DNA of 64,000 nt, from NCBI RefSeq assembly GCF_051859345.1, contig NZ_JBHYFV010000017.1, positions 15,450 to 79,449 on the forward strand, given 5' to 3'. The position numbers were made by a program, and so were the translations under genes. The notes beneath the pieces were generated by a model. It was not told the DNA's origin. It ran no database searches and worked only from the letters and a program-made list of their open reading frames with translations. Positions 33,642-42,421 of the stretch are shown here, piece after piece. The stretch is from Marivita sp051859345 (GTDB lineage: Bacteria; Pseudomonadota; Alphaproteobacteria; Rhodobacterales; Rhodobacteraceae). Every line of letters begins with the position of its first letter. The stretch's first letter is position 1.

Positions 33642-33666
33642 GCCGACCTTAAGGTTTTGAAAAAAC

Positions 33667-33698
33667 AAAGGGGGATCGGCGCAACCGCCGGTCCCTTT
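33667..33698 (+). terminator. Terminator after rpmA
   Basis: Imperfect inverted repeat (about 13 pairs with a bulge) with a four-base loop, 33667-33698, ending in four T residues. It closes the rplU-rpmA transcript before the acetyltransferase gene. Confidence 0.65.
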
Positions 33699-33752
33699 TC
33701 CCGTTTCGGGATGGGGTTCGCCCATTCGGTATCTGCGATGAGGAGAGAGTAG

Positions 33753-34295
33753 ATGGTCCAGGAGATACCAATCGCAGAGCAACCGGTCGTCACGTCCGAC
33801 CGTTTCATTCTGCGCCCCCTGCGCACGTCCGATGCGGGCCTGATCACGCATTACGCCAGCGAAAAGCGCGTGGCGACGATGACCTCGAACCTGCCGCACC
33901 CCTATCCTCCGGGGGCCGCCCAGGGATACATTGACAGGATGTGCGCACCCGAACGGATCGAAGACGCCTGGGCCATGGACGGAACCTCGGCGGAAAGCCC
34001 GGAACTGATGGGGGTCATCAGCCTGAAACGGATGGATCGCAACCAGTCCGAAGTCGGGTATTGGGTGGCACCGCCGTTCTGGAATACAGGGCTTGCCTCC
34101 GAGGCGGTTCACGCCCTTGTCCTGGCCAACCCGCTGCGCAACAAGACGATGTTTGCCAGCGTGTTTCAGGACAATCCGGCGTCTGGCCGGGTGCTGACGC
34201 ATTGTGGCTTTGAATATATCGGCGACGCGGAATCCTTCTCGATCGCCAGAAACACAACGGTCCCGACATGGACCTACCTCAAACGTATGGGCTGA
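33753..34295 (+). CDS. GNAT family N-acetyltransferase (RimJ-like)
   Basis: 180-residue acetyl-CoA-dependent transferase of the RimJ/RimL-type GNAT group. Visible are the N-terminal LRPLRTSDAGLI strand, the VGYWVAPPFWNTGLASEAVHALV acetyl-CoA region (motif A; about residues 104-126), and the HCGFEYIGD motif B near 150-158. It transfers acetyl to an amine, perhaps the N-terminus of a protein; the target is unknown. AGGAG precedes the ATG at 33753. It sits 54 bases before obg. Confidence 0.87.
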   Translation: MVQEIPIAEQPVVTSDRFILRPLRTSDAGLITHYASEKRVATMTSNLPHPYPPGAAQGYIDRMCAPERIEDAWAMDGTSAESPELMGVISLKRMDRNQSEVGYWVAPPFWNTGLASEAVHALVLANPLRNKTMFASVFQDNPASGRVLTHCGFEYIGDAESFSIARNTTVPTWTYLKRMG

Positions 34296-34348
34296 CGCGC
34301 GGTTGCAAACCGGATAAACCGCGCTTGGGCTCGATCAAAGGCTGACAC

Positions 34349-35383
34349 ATGAAGTTCCTCGATCTCTGCAAGGTCTATATCCGCTCCGGTTCGGGCGGCA
34401 ATGGGTGCATCAGTTTCCGACGCGAGAAGTATATCGAATTCGGCGGGCCCGATGGTGGCGATGGCGGCGATGGCGGCGATGTCTGGGCCGAAGCGGTCGA
34501 CGGGTTGAACACGCTGATCGACTTTCGCTACCAGCAGCATTTCTTTGCCGACAACGGTGTTCCCGGTGCCGGTCGCCAACGCACGGGCGCCGATGGGGAC
34601 GACATCGTTCTGAAAGTTCCGGTCGGGACCGAGATCCTGGACGAAGACGAGGAAACCGTGATCGCCGACATGACCGAACTGGGCCAGCGCGTGTTGCTGG
34701 CCAAGGGCGGCAACGGTGGCTGGGGCAACCTTCGGTTCAAGACCTCGACAAACCAGGCACCGCGCCGGTCCAACCCTGGACAGGAAGGGGTCGAGCGCAC
34801 GATCTGGCTGCGGCTTAAACTGATTGCCGATGTCGGGCTACTCGGCCTGCCGAATGCGGGCAAATCCACCTTTCTTGCCGCGACATCGAACGCGCGTCCC
34901 AAGGTGGCGGATTACCCGTTTACCACGCTGCATCCCAATCTTGGCGTTGTCGGGGTGGACGATGCCGAATTTGTGGTGGCCGACATTCCCGGCCTGATCG
35001 AAGGCGCACACGAGGGCAGGGGCCTCGGGGATCTGTTTCTTGGTCATGTCGAACGGTGTGCCTGTTTGCTGCACCTCGTGGACGGCACCTCCGGCACGTT
35101 GCTTGAGGACTACCAGACCATCATCGACGAGATTGAAGCTTATGGCGAAGGTCTGACCGACAAGCCGCGAATCACCGCGCTCAACAAGATCGACGCGCTG
35201 GATGACGAGGAACGTGCCTTCCTGAAGGAAGAACTCGAATCAAAGACCGGACACGAGGTCATGCTCATGTCGGGTGTGTCCAAAGAAGGTCTGACCGATG
35301 TGCTGCGCGCCTTGCGACAGCACGTCAAGACCACGCGCAAACGCGAAGCCGCTGTCGAGGAGGCGGAAACGTGGCAACCCTAG
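34349..35383 (+). CDS. obgE: GTPase Obg/CgtA
   Basis: 344-residue ribosome-assembly GTPase. The Obg domain (1-158) is Gly rich (GGNGCISFRREKY...GPDGGDGGDGGD). The G domain begins at about 159 with G1 GLPNAGKST (169-177), G3 ADIPG, G4 NKID and G5 MSG. It assists late 50S maturation and couples to the stringent response. It lies in the conserved rplU-rpmA-obg neighbourhood, here interrupted only by an acetyltransferase gene. The 3' end overlaps proB by 13 bases. Confidence 0.97.
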   Translation: MKFLDLCKVYIRSGSGGNGCISFRREKYIEFGGPDGGDGGDGGDVWAEAVDGLNTLIDFRYQQHFFADNGVPGAGRQRTGADGDDIVLKVPVGTEILDEDEETVIADMTELGQRVLLAKGGNGGWGNLRFKTSTNQAPRRSNPGQEGVERTIWLRLKLIADVGLLGLPNAGKSTFLAATSNARPKVADYPFTTLHPNLGVVGVDDAEFVVADIPGLIEGAHEGRGLGDLFLGHVERCACLLHLVDGTSGTLLEDYQTIIDEIEAYGEGLTDKPRITALNKIDALDDEERAFLKEELESKTGHEVMLMSGVSKEGLTDVLRALRQHVKTTRKREAAVEEAETWQP

Positions 35384-36477
35384 GCGATGCGCGCCGACTG
35401 GTTGTCAAAATCGGGTCGGCGCTTCTGGTCGACAAAACCCAAGGTACATTGCGGCGCGACTGGCTCTTGTCGCTGGCGCAGGACGTGGCGCGGATCAAGG
35501 CGCGGGGCACAGATGTGATCCTCGTGTCTTCCGGCTCCATCGCGCTTGGGCGTGGCGTGCTTGGTCTTCCGCCCACGGTTTTGCCGTTGGAACAATCGCA
35601 GGCCGCCGCCGCCGTTGGACAAATCCGTCTTGCCCGAGCTTATGAAGAAGCACTTGATCCCCACGGTTTGACCACCGCGCAGGTTCTGGTCACACTTGAA
35701 GACAGCGCCGACCGCCGCCGCTACCTCAACAGCCGCGCCACGCTGGAAACGCTGATCGGTTTCGGGGTGATCCCCATCGTCAATGAAAACGACACCGTCG
35801 CCACGGATGAAATCCGCTACGGCGACAACGACCGCCTCGCGGCGCAGGTTGCGGCCACTGTTGGTGCCGATCAATTGGTCCTCTTGTCAGACGTGGACGG
35901 TTTTTACAGCGCCAACCCGACGCAAGACCCAACCGCACAGCATTTTCCGATCATCGACGCCATCACTCCCGAGATCGAGGCAATGGCGGGGGACGCAGGC
36001 TCTGGCCTGTCCAAGGGCGGCATGAAAACCAAGGTGATGGCAGCGCGCACCGCCACCGCATCGGGCTGCGCCATGGCGATCACCGAAGGATCACGCCTGC
36101 ACCCGCTCAGGGCGCTGGAGGACGGGGCGCGTGCCACCTGGTTCACACCACAGCTTGACCCACGCGCCGCGCGCAAACGCTGGATACTCGCGATGAAACC
36201 GCAGGGAACGCTCACCATCGACGACGGTGCAACGCGCGCGCTTCAGCGTGGCACATCGCTGCTGCCGCCCGGCATCGTTGCGGTGTCGGGTCGCTTCGGG
36301 CGCGGCGATCCGGTCACGATAAAGGACGCGGCGGGCCGCGAGTTGGGCATGGGGCTCAGCCGCTACACTGCTGTCGAGGCGCAGGCGATCAAGGGGCACA
36401 ATTCAGCCGAGATCGAGGAAATTCTGGGCTATCCGGGCCGCGCCGTGGTAATACATCGCGACGACATGGCGATCTGA
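35371..36477 (+). CDS. proB: Glutamate 5-kinase
   Basis: 368 residues, first step of proline synthesis (glutamate to glutamyl phosphate). An amino acid kinase domain (1-255; VKIGSALLVDK, VSSGSIALGRG, INENDTVA-like VNENDTVATDEIRYGDND) is followed by a PUA domain (about 275-360). The GTG start at 35371 is inside the end of obgE, with GAGGAGG 8-12 bases before it. It is coupled to obgE and followed by proA. Confidence 0.96.
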   Translation: MATLGDARRLVVKIGSALLVDKTQGTLRRDWLLSLAQDVARIKARGTDVILVSSGSIALGRGVLGLPPTVLPLEQSQAAAAVGQIRLARAYEEALDPHGLTTAQVLVTLEDSADRRRYLNSRATLETLIGFGVIPIVNENDTVATDEIRYGDNDRLAAQVAATVGADQLVLLSDVDGFYSANPTQDPTAQHFPIIDAITPEIEAMAGDAGSGLSKGGMKTKVMAARTATASGCAMAITEGSRLHPLRALEDGARATWFTPQLDPRAARKRWILAMKPQGTLTIDDGATRALQRGTSLLPPGIVAVSGRFGRGDPVTIKDAAGRELGMGLSRYTAVEAQAIKGHNSAEIEEILGYPGRAVVIHRDDMAI

Positions 36478-36531
36478 TCGGCTTCTTCTTTTTACAAATA
36501 TGCACGTCCGACCACTGCAAGGGTGACACCG

Positions 36532-37797
36532 ATGAAAGACCTCACAGACATCCCCACACTCATGCACGACATCGGCGTCCGCGCCAAAGCGGCGGCACGG
36601 GAACTGGCTTTCGCGTCGGCAGAACGCAAACACGCGGCCCTGATCGGCGCGGCAGAGGCGGTCTGGAGAACCCGCGATGCGATCATCGAGGCGAATGCCA
36701 AGGATCTTGACTACGGCCGCGACAAGGGCCTGTCGGACGCGATGATGGATCGGCTCTTGCTGAACGAGGATCGCATTCGCGGTATCGTCGACGGACTGCG
36801 CGCGGTGGCCGAACAGACCGACCCGGTGGGCGCCGTCATCACCGAATGGGATCGTCCCTCGGGCCTGCACATCAAGCGCGTGCGCACACCCCTTGGTGTG
36901 ATCGGCGTCATCTACGAATCCCGCCCCAACGTGACGGCAGATGCTGGTGCGCTCTGCCTCAAGGCGGGCAACGCGGTGATCCTGCGGGGCGGGTCGGAAA
37001 GTTTCCACTCCTCCAGCGCGATCCATGCCTGCCTTGTGGACGGCGTGCGCAAGGCGGGACTGCCAGAAGACTCGATCCAGCTTGTGCCCACCCGCGACCG
37101 CGCGGCGGTGAGCGAGATGCTGACCATGACCGATTTCATCGACGTGATCGTGCCCCGTGGCGGCAAAGGCCTTGTTGGCCTTGTCCAGCGCGAGGCCCGT
37201 GTGCCGGTTTTTGCCCATCTCGAAGGCATCGTACACATCTATCTCGATGCCGATGCGGACCCGGTCAAGGCGTTGAACGTGATCCTGAACGCCAAGACGC
37301 GCCGAACGGGAATCTGCGGCGCTGCCGAATGCCTGCTGATCCACAAGGATGTGGTGGACACGATTGGGCAAGGCGTCATCAAGGCGCTGCTCAAGGCGGG
37401 CGTCGAAGTACGCGCCGACGAAACGCTGCGTGCCATAGACGGAACCGTGGCGGCCAGTGACGACGACTGGGGGTGCGAATACCTCGACAGCATCATCGCG
37501 GCCAAGGTTGTCGAAGACGTGGATGCAGCCATCGCGCACATCAACACCTACAGTTCGAACCACACTGATTGCATCCTGACCGAGAACGACAAGACAGCAG
37601 ACAAGTTTTTCGAACGGATCGATAGCGCCATCCTGATGCGCAACGCCTCGACCCAGTTCGCAGATGGTGGCGAGTTTGGCATGGGCGCCGAGATCGGCAT
37701 TGCCACCGGCAAGATGCACGCGCGCGGGCCCGTCGGGGCAGAGCAGTTGACAAGCTTCAAATACATCGTTGTCGGCGACGGCACGACGCGGGCCTGA
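36532..37797 (+). CDS. proA: Gamma-glutamyl phosphate reductase
   Basis: 421-residue NADPH-dependent reductase, second step of proline synthesis. The aldehyde-dehydrogenase fold is recognisable, with the catalytic-Cys region TRRTGICGAAECLL near residue 263. The C-terminal FADGGEFGMGAEIGIATGKMHARGP motif is diagnostic of ProA. The ATG at 36532 has AAGGG about eight bases upstream; a GTG 9 bases earlier is less likely. It lies 54 bases after proB. Confidence 0.96.
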   Translation: MKDLTDIPTLMHDIGVRAKAAARELAFASAERKHAALIGAAEAVWRTRDAIIEANAKDLDYGRDKGLSDAMMDRLLLNEDRIRGIVDGLRAVAEQTDPVGAVITEWDRPSGLHIKRVRTPLGVIGVIYESRPNVTADAGALCLKAGNAVILRGGSESFHSSSAIHACLVDGVRKAGLPEDSIQLVPTRDRAAVSEMLTMTDFIDVIVPRGGKGLVGLVQREARVPVFAHLEGIVHIYLDADADPVKALNVILNAKTRRTGICGAAECLLIHKDVVDTIGQGVIKALLKAGVEVRADETLRAIDGTVAASDDDWGCEYLDSIIAAKVVEDVDAAIAHINTYSSNHTDCILTENDKTADKFFERIDSAILMRNASTQFADGGEFGMGAEIGIATGKMHARGPVGAEQLTSFKYIVVGDGTTRA

Positions 37798-37877
37798 GGG
37801 GTTGCCGTCACGCAATCTGGCTGCTACCTGACCTGAGCTAATCCGATATTTTTACTCGGGAAACTCATGAGGCAGCA

Positions 37878-38981
37878 GTGACCGGCACACATCCTCGGCT
37901 GGAAATCCGCAACATTGTGCGCGACTACGATGGCAAGCGCGTGGTTGATGACGTGTCGCTTGCGATTGAGCCGGGCAATGTGACCTGCCTTCTTGGGCCG
38001 TCGGGCTGTGGCAAATCGACGACCCTGCGGATCATTGCGGGCGTCGACATGCAGACCAGCGGCACGATCCATGTGGACGGGCATCTGGTCTGTGACACAG
38101 TGTTTCGCGTGCCGCCCGAACGACGCTCTATCGGTCTGATCTTTCAGGATTTTGCGCTGTTTCCGCACCTTACTGTTGGGGACAATGTGGGTTTTGGCCT
38201 GACGGGGTCGCGCAAGGACAAGCTGCCTCGCGTGGGTGAACTGCTCGAGCGGGTGGGGCTGTCGCATTACATCAACGAATATCCGCACTTATTGTCAGGT
38301 GGTGAGCAACAACGCGTGGCCTTGGCCCGTGCGATTGCACCGCGCCCGTCGATCATGCTTATGGACGAGCCGTTCTCTGGCCTCGACAATCGCCTGCGCG
38401 ATGGTATCCGCGACGAAACGCTGGCGCTGTTGAAGGACGAAGGCACATCGGTCCTGTTGGTCACGCATGAACCCGAAGAAGCGATGCGCATGGCCGATGA
38501 GATCGCGTTGATGCGCGACGGCAAGATCGTGCAGCGCGGCGCGCCCTACAACATCTACAATGCACCCGCCGACAAGGCAGCGGTGGCGTTCTTTTCCGAT
38601 ATCAACCTGCTGAGCGGCACGGTGCGCGGCGCGCTGACCGACACGCCATTTGGCCAATTCCTGGCCCCTGGTGTGCCGGATGGCGGAGAGGTCGAGATTG
38701 TCTTTCGTCCTCAACACGTCGGCATCGATTTTGACCGCCAGGGACGTGGCCCGAACCCGACACCCTTGGCCGGTGCTCCGGCGCGCGCGGTGGTCGAGAG
38801 AGCGCGGTTCATGGGGTCCGAAAGCCTTGTCGAGTTCAGGATGGACCATGACCAAAGCATGATCCGCGCCACGGTGCCAAACGTCTTTCTGCCCAAGCCC
38901 GGAACGGTGATGTGGTTGACGGTGCGGCGCGACCGCTGTTTCGTGTTTCGCAAGGAAAGCGGGTCGGTGATTTCGGCCTAA
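37878..38981 (+). CDS. ABC transporter ATP-binding protein (ferric-ion type), orphan
   Basis: 367-residue ATPase of the FbpC/PotA-like class. Walker A is GPSGCGKST (44-52), the signature LSGGEQQRVALARA, Walker B IMLMDEPFSGLD and the switch His in LVTHEPEEAM. The C-terminal TOBE-like domain (about 260-360, FRPQHVGID) matches ferric or polyamine importers. No permease or binding-protein gene is adjacent, so it is an orphan here; it could serve a transporter elsewhere. The GTG start at 37878 is used because no ATG fits. Its end overlaps the end of the convergent fliG gene by 4 bases. Confidence 0.88.
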   Translation: MTGTHPRLEIRNIVRDYDGKRVVDDVSLAIEPGNVTCLLGPSGCGKSTTLRIIAGVDMQTSGTIHVDGHLVCDTVFRVPPERRSIGLIFQDFALFPHLTVGDNVGFGLTGSRKDKLPRVGELLERVGLSHYINEYPHLLSGGEQQRVALARAIAPRPSIMLMDEPFSGLDNRLRDGIRDETLALLKDEGTSVLLVTHEPEEAMRMADEIALMRDGKIVQRGAPYNIYNAPADKAAVAFFSDINLLSGTVRGALTDTPFGQFLAPGVPDGGEVEIVFRPQHVGIDFDRQGRGPNPTPLAGAPARAVVERARFMGSESLVEFRMDHDQSMIRATVPNVFLPKPGTVMWLTVRRDRCFVFRKESGSVISA

Positions 38982-40033
38982 TCCTCTTCTTCTGTGGGGG
39001 TGATCAAGGTGATTTCACCGCTATCGGCAAGATTGCGGATCACACGCACCACAGCGTTCATGGCCGTTTCCGCGTCTTTCGGTTTGACCGCCCCAAGATC
39101 CTGAGCCGCTTCGCGAAGAGAGTCCGCCATGCGTTTGGAAATATTGGACAAGATGAATTCGACGGTCTGCGTATCGGTCTCTGACGCGGCACCGGCAATC
39201 ACCAGCGCCAACGTGTCCTGATCCACGTCACGGGTCAGTTTCGGCACATCAATGGCGTTCATTCGGTCGGGTATGTGCGAGAAGGTGAAGATGGACTTGC
39301 GCACCTGTTCCGCAAAACCCTTGTCCTCTTCATCAAGCGCAGTCAGCAGTTCGTCTCGAGTCGCCGCACGCGAAGAGTTCAGGATGGCCCCAACCCGTTC
39401 CGAAGGCTGCGCGCGGAACGCCTTGAGAGGCTCCGCATCCAACTGGCTGGCAAGGCTGAGACCGATGCGATCAACCGCATCGGGGGTTACAGCATCGGTC
39501 ATGGACATGGCGTAAGTGATGCGCCGGGCGATGTCGCCGGGCAGGCTGCTTAGAAGGTCGGCGGCTTTGGAAACCTCGAGCTTGGACACCATGACGGCCG
39601 TCACCTGTACGGATTCGGAATTGACGAAGGCCTGCAACCGGGCGTTCGGCAGGTCCGCAATCCGCTTCCAGGGATCGCCGATCTGGCGCACCCCGGCTTC
39701 CTTTCGCAGCCTCGACGCGGTTTGGTCGCTGATCTTGCCGTCCAGCGCAGAAAGCGCGCCCGCGATATCGCCGGGGAATGAAAGACCAATGGATTCAAGT
39801 TCTTCCGAGAATTCCGTGATCACCGAATTCATCGTCTGGCGGTCAATGTAGCGCATTTCGCCCAGCAATTGGGTGAGTTGCATCTGTAAATCTTCGGGCA
39901 AGGCCGTCAGCGGCACATCCGCGCCTTCCTTGAGGATACATTGCACAACGATGGCCGCTTTCGCCCGCCGGGACAGACGTGCCGCGGTAGGGGTTCCGAT
40001 GCCCGCCCCGGAACGTGTTGTCAGTTGTGTCAT
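38978..40033 (-). CDS. fliG: Flagellar motor switch protein FliG
   Basis: 351-residue FliG-like protein with all three domains; the C-terminal torque-generating part contains the ISKRMADSLREAAQDLGAVKPKDAE segment and a charged C-terminus with GEITLITPTEEED. The N-terminal basic residues and SRRAKAAIVVQCILKEGADVPL match FliG. No other flagellar gene is near, so it is separated from the main cluster. GGAGG precedes the ATG at 40033. It overlaps the end of the orphan ABC ATPase gene. Confidence 0.82.
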   Translation of the reverse strand: MTQLTTRSGAGIGTPTAARLSRRAKAAIVVQCILKEGADVPLTALPEDLQMQLTQLLGEMRYIDRQTMNSVITEFSEELESIGLSFPGDIAGALSALDGKISDQTASRLRKEAGVRQIGDPWKRIADLPNARLQAFVNSESVQVTAVMVSKLEVSKAADLLSSLPGDIARRITYAMSMTDAVTPDAVDRIGLSLASQLDAEPLKAFRAQPSERVGAILNSSRAATRDELLTALDEEDKGFAEQVRKSIFTFSHIPDRMNAIDVPKLTRDVDQDTLALVIAGAASETDTQTVEFILSNISKRMADSLREAAQDLGAVKPKDAETAMNAVVRVIRNLADSGEITLITPTEEED

Positions 40034-40200
40034 CACCCGTCCTCCGTCCTGTCCGGTCCGGGATAGGCGGGTAAGGTTAAGAAAGCGTCAGGAGAGATCG
40101 CTGAATCCAGCGAACCTGCGCGCCGACGTGCGGTTCGCACGCGTGATGCCTACGGTTCCGTCTTACGAAACCCATTGGCGGCGCAGGTTGTCGGCCCGAC

Positions 40201-40227
40201 AAAAAAAAGACGGCCGAAATGGCCGTC
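40201..40227 (-). terminator. Strong terminator after the small Cys protein
   Basis: GACGGCC (40209-40215) pairs with GGCCGTC (40221-40227) around a five-base loop; the minus-strand transcript continues into eight U residues from 40201-40208. It ends the gene at 40254. Confidence 0.92.
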
Positions 40228-40253
40228 CTCAGAACCGTGAATGGGGTGGCGGA

Positions 40254-40415
40254 TCAGCCGCTCACCACCTTGCAGCTGTTGGAGTCTGCGTCGTAGACTG
40301 TGCCCGTGGCGCAGGTCATCTTGGCCTCTTCATGTCCCCATTGGCAGGACGCAAAGCTGGACGTCGCGGTGGCAAGCGTCAGAGCGGCTGTGGTCAGAAG
40401 TGTCTTGATGGTCAT
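40254..40415 (-). CDS. Tiny exported cysteine-containing protein
   Basis: 53-residue product with a clear signal peptide (MTIKTLLTTAALTLATATSSFA). The mature 30 residues contain three Cys (CQWGHEEAKMTCATGTVYDADSNSC), suggesting a disulfide-stabilised periplasmic or secreted peptide. AGGAG precedes the ATG at 40415 by seven bases. A strong terminator follows at once, which supports a discrete single-gene transcript. I do not recognise its family. It lies between fliG and DUF6314/purB. Confidence 0.8.
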   Translation of the reverse strand: MTIKTLLTTAALTLATATSSFASCQWGHEEAKMTCATGTVYDADSNSCKVVSG

Positions 40416-40483
40416 CAGGCGTTCTCCTGTTTTGAGTATGGGCAAGGTAGCATGCTCTGGCAATTTGGCAAAACCTATCCGCA

Positions 40484-40912
40484 TCACCGTGTCGCGCGCG
40501 TGTAGCGATTGATCATTTGGTAGGCTTTGCGCGGTCCCGCGACATCCCATGTGCTTGTCCAGTCAGGCCATGTGTCAAAGCAGTAGGTCACCTTGTAGGT
40601 ATCGGGATCACACCAGTGTGTGGCCTGTGGCATCGCGGGATCAAAGTGGTGAAAGAAGCGGCCATCGTCGAAGTCGACCACGATCCCGTGCGGGTCCGCG
40701 CGCCAATGATATCGGCGTTGTGCCTGAAAGGGCGGTTGCCCGTTCAGGATCAAGTGTCCGGTCTCCAGATAGGCCAGACCGATCTCGTCAGGGGTGAAGG
40801 TTGCCGTCCCCTCAAACCGTCCGGTCGCCCTGGCCCGGTGATCGGTGATTGTTCGCTCAAGGCACCATCGGCCTTCAAAGTCCTGCAAGCGAAGCGTGAG
40901 ACCTGTTGTCAT
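40484..40912 (-). CDS. DUF6314 family protein
   Basis: 142-residue cytoplasmic protein rich in aromatics, with an N-terminal DFEGRWCLERTI and a beta-rich body (GRFEGTATFTP, GHLILNGQPPFQAQRRYHW, DDGRFFHHFDP, WCDPDTYKVTYCF). The fold looks like a lipocalin or calycin-type barrel, and I link it to DUF6314. Function is unknown. The ATG at 40912 is the first that gives the conserved start; an upstream in-frame ATG at 40933 has no support. It diverges from purB. Confidence 0.72.
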   Translation of the reverse strand: MTTGLTLRLQDFEGRWCLERTITDHRARATGRFEGTATFTPDEIGLAYLETGHLILNGQPPFQAQRRYHWRADPHGIVVDFDDGRFFHHFDPAMPQATHWCDPDTYKVTYCFDTWPDWTSTWDVAGPRKAYQMINRYTRATR

Positions 40913-41049
40913 CCCAAAGCATCCTGTGCGCATGACGTCCTTGGCAGGGCAAAGCGTCTCATTCCAATCTGCCTCTCTTGTCGCCCGGTGGGTGGCAGTC
41001 TAGGACTGCGCTGAAATTCCGCAAGTCAGCCCATGAAAGGATCGCGCGC

Positions 41050-42354
41050 ATGATCCCCCGCTATTCCCGCCCCGAGATGGTGTCCATCTGGGAGCCCGCC
41101 ACCAAGTTCCGCATCTGGTACGAGATCGAAGCCCATGCCTGTGATGCGATGGCCGATCTGGGGGTGATCCCGCGCGAAAACGCCGAGGCCGTGTGGAAAG
41201 CCAAGGATGTCGAATTCGATGTCGCCCGGATCGACGAAATCGAAGCGGTCACCAAACATGACGTGATCGCGTTCCTGACCCATCTGGCCGAGCATGTGGG
41301 ATCGGACGAGGCGCGATTTGTGCATCAAGGCATGACCTCTTCGGATGTGCTCGACACCTGTTTCAACGTGCAACTGGTGCGGGCGTCGGACATCCTGATC
41401 GCCGATCTTGAAGACCTGCTGGCCGCGTTGAAGCGCCGCGCGTTCGAGCACAAGGACACGGTGCGCATCGGCCGCTCGCACGGCATTCACGCCGAACCGA
41501 CGACGATGGGCCTGACCTTTGCGCGCTTCTACGCCGAGATGGACCGCAACCTGAGCCGGATGCGCGATGCGCGTGCCGAAGTGGCGACGGGCGCGATCTC
41601 CGGTGCCGTCGGCACCTTCGCCAATATCGACCCGGCGGTCGAGGACCATGTCTGCGAAAAGCTGGGCCTCGTGCCCGAACCGATCAGCACGCAGGTGATC
41701 CCGCGCGACCGGCATGCCGCGTTTTTTGCCACTCTGGGGGTGATCGCCAGCAGCGTGGAAAACATCGCCATCGAGATCCGCCACATGCAGCGCACCGAAG
41801 TGCTTGAAGGGGCCGAGTTCTTTTCGATGGGCCAAAAGGGCTCTTCGGCGATGCCGCACAAGAAAAACCCGGTGCTGACCGAGAACCTGACCGGTCTGGC
41901 GCGCATCGTTCGGATGGCGGTGATCCCGGCGATGGAGAATGTGGCGCTCTGGCACGAACGTGACATCTCGCATTCCTCGGTTGAACGGATGATCGGGCCG
42001 GATGCAACGATCACGCTGGATTTCGCACTGGCGCGCCTGACCGGGGTGATCGACAAGATGCTGATCTTCCCGGACAACATGCTGGAAAACATGAACAAGT
42101 TTCCGGGGCTGGTGATGAGCCAGCGGGTGCTGTTGGCGCTGACGCAGGCCGGGGTGAGCCGCGAGGATGCCTATAGCTATGTGCAGCGCAACGCGCTCAA
42201 GGTCTGGGAACACCGGACGGATTTCAAGCAAGAGCTGCTCAACGATCCGGACGTGGTTGCCGCCCTCAGCCCACAAGAGATCGAGGCGAAGTTCGATCTG
42301 GGCTACCACACCAAACATGTGGATACGATCTTTGCCCGGGTGTTCGGGGAGTAA
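41050..42354 (+). CDS. purB: Adenylosuccinate lyase
   Basis: 434-residue purine-pathway lyase, cleaving both SAICAR and adenylosuccinate to fumarate plus product. The conserved signature SSAMPHKKNP is near residue 275 (GSSAMPHKKNPVLTENL), with catalytic-His segment GMTSSDVLDT near 100. It is homotetrameric and cytosolic. The start at 41050 (MIPRYSRPEM) follows a GAAAGG. It is separate from purCSQ 4 kb further on. Confidence 0.96.
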   Translation: MIPRYSRPEMVSIWEPATKFRIWYEIEAHACDAMADLGVIPRENAEAVWKAKDVEFDVARIDEIEAVTKHDVIAFLTHLAEHVGSDEARFVHQGMTSSDVLDTCFNVQLVRASDILIADLEDLLAALKRRAFEHKDTVRIGRSHGIHAEPTTMGLTFARFYAEMDRNLSRMRDARAEVATGAISGAVGTFANIDPAVEDHVCEKLGLVPEPISTQVIPRDRHAAFFATLGVIASSVENIAIEIRHMQRTEVLEGAEFFSMGQKGSSAMPHKKNPVLTENLTGLARIVRMAVIPAMENVALWHERDISHSSVERMIGPDATITLDFALARLTGVIDKMLIFPDNMLENMNKFPGLVMSQRVLLALTQAGVSREDAYSYVQRNALKVWEHRTDFKQELLNDPDVVAALSPQEIEAKFDLGYHTKHVDTIFARVFGE

Positions 42355-42383
42355 GCCCGCTCAAAACGGGCTTCCACCTTTTT
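42353..42383 (+). terminator. Terminator after purB
   Basis: AAGCCCG (42353-42359) pairs with CGGGCTT (42367-42373) around a seven-base loop, overlapping the purB stop; a T-rich run (42379-42383) lies six bases later. Confidence 0.65.
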
Positions 42384-42419
42384 GAAAAAAGCTGCCAAGG
42401 CTCTTGCAAGAGCCTTGGC
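42384..42419 (-). terminator. Perfect 26-base palindrome terminator of the saccharopine operon
   Basis: GCCAAGGCTCTTGCAAGAGCCTTGGC at 42394-42419 is fully self-complementary, and on the minus strand it is followed by a U tract (A tract 42385-42390 on the plus strand). The gene at 42422 ends two bases before it. Confidence 0.88.
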
Positions 42420-42421
42420 GC

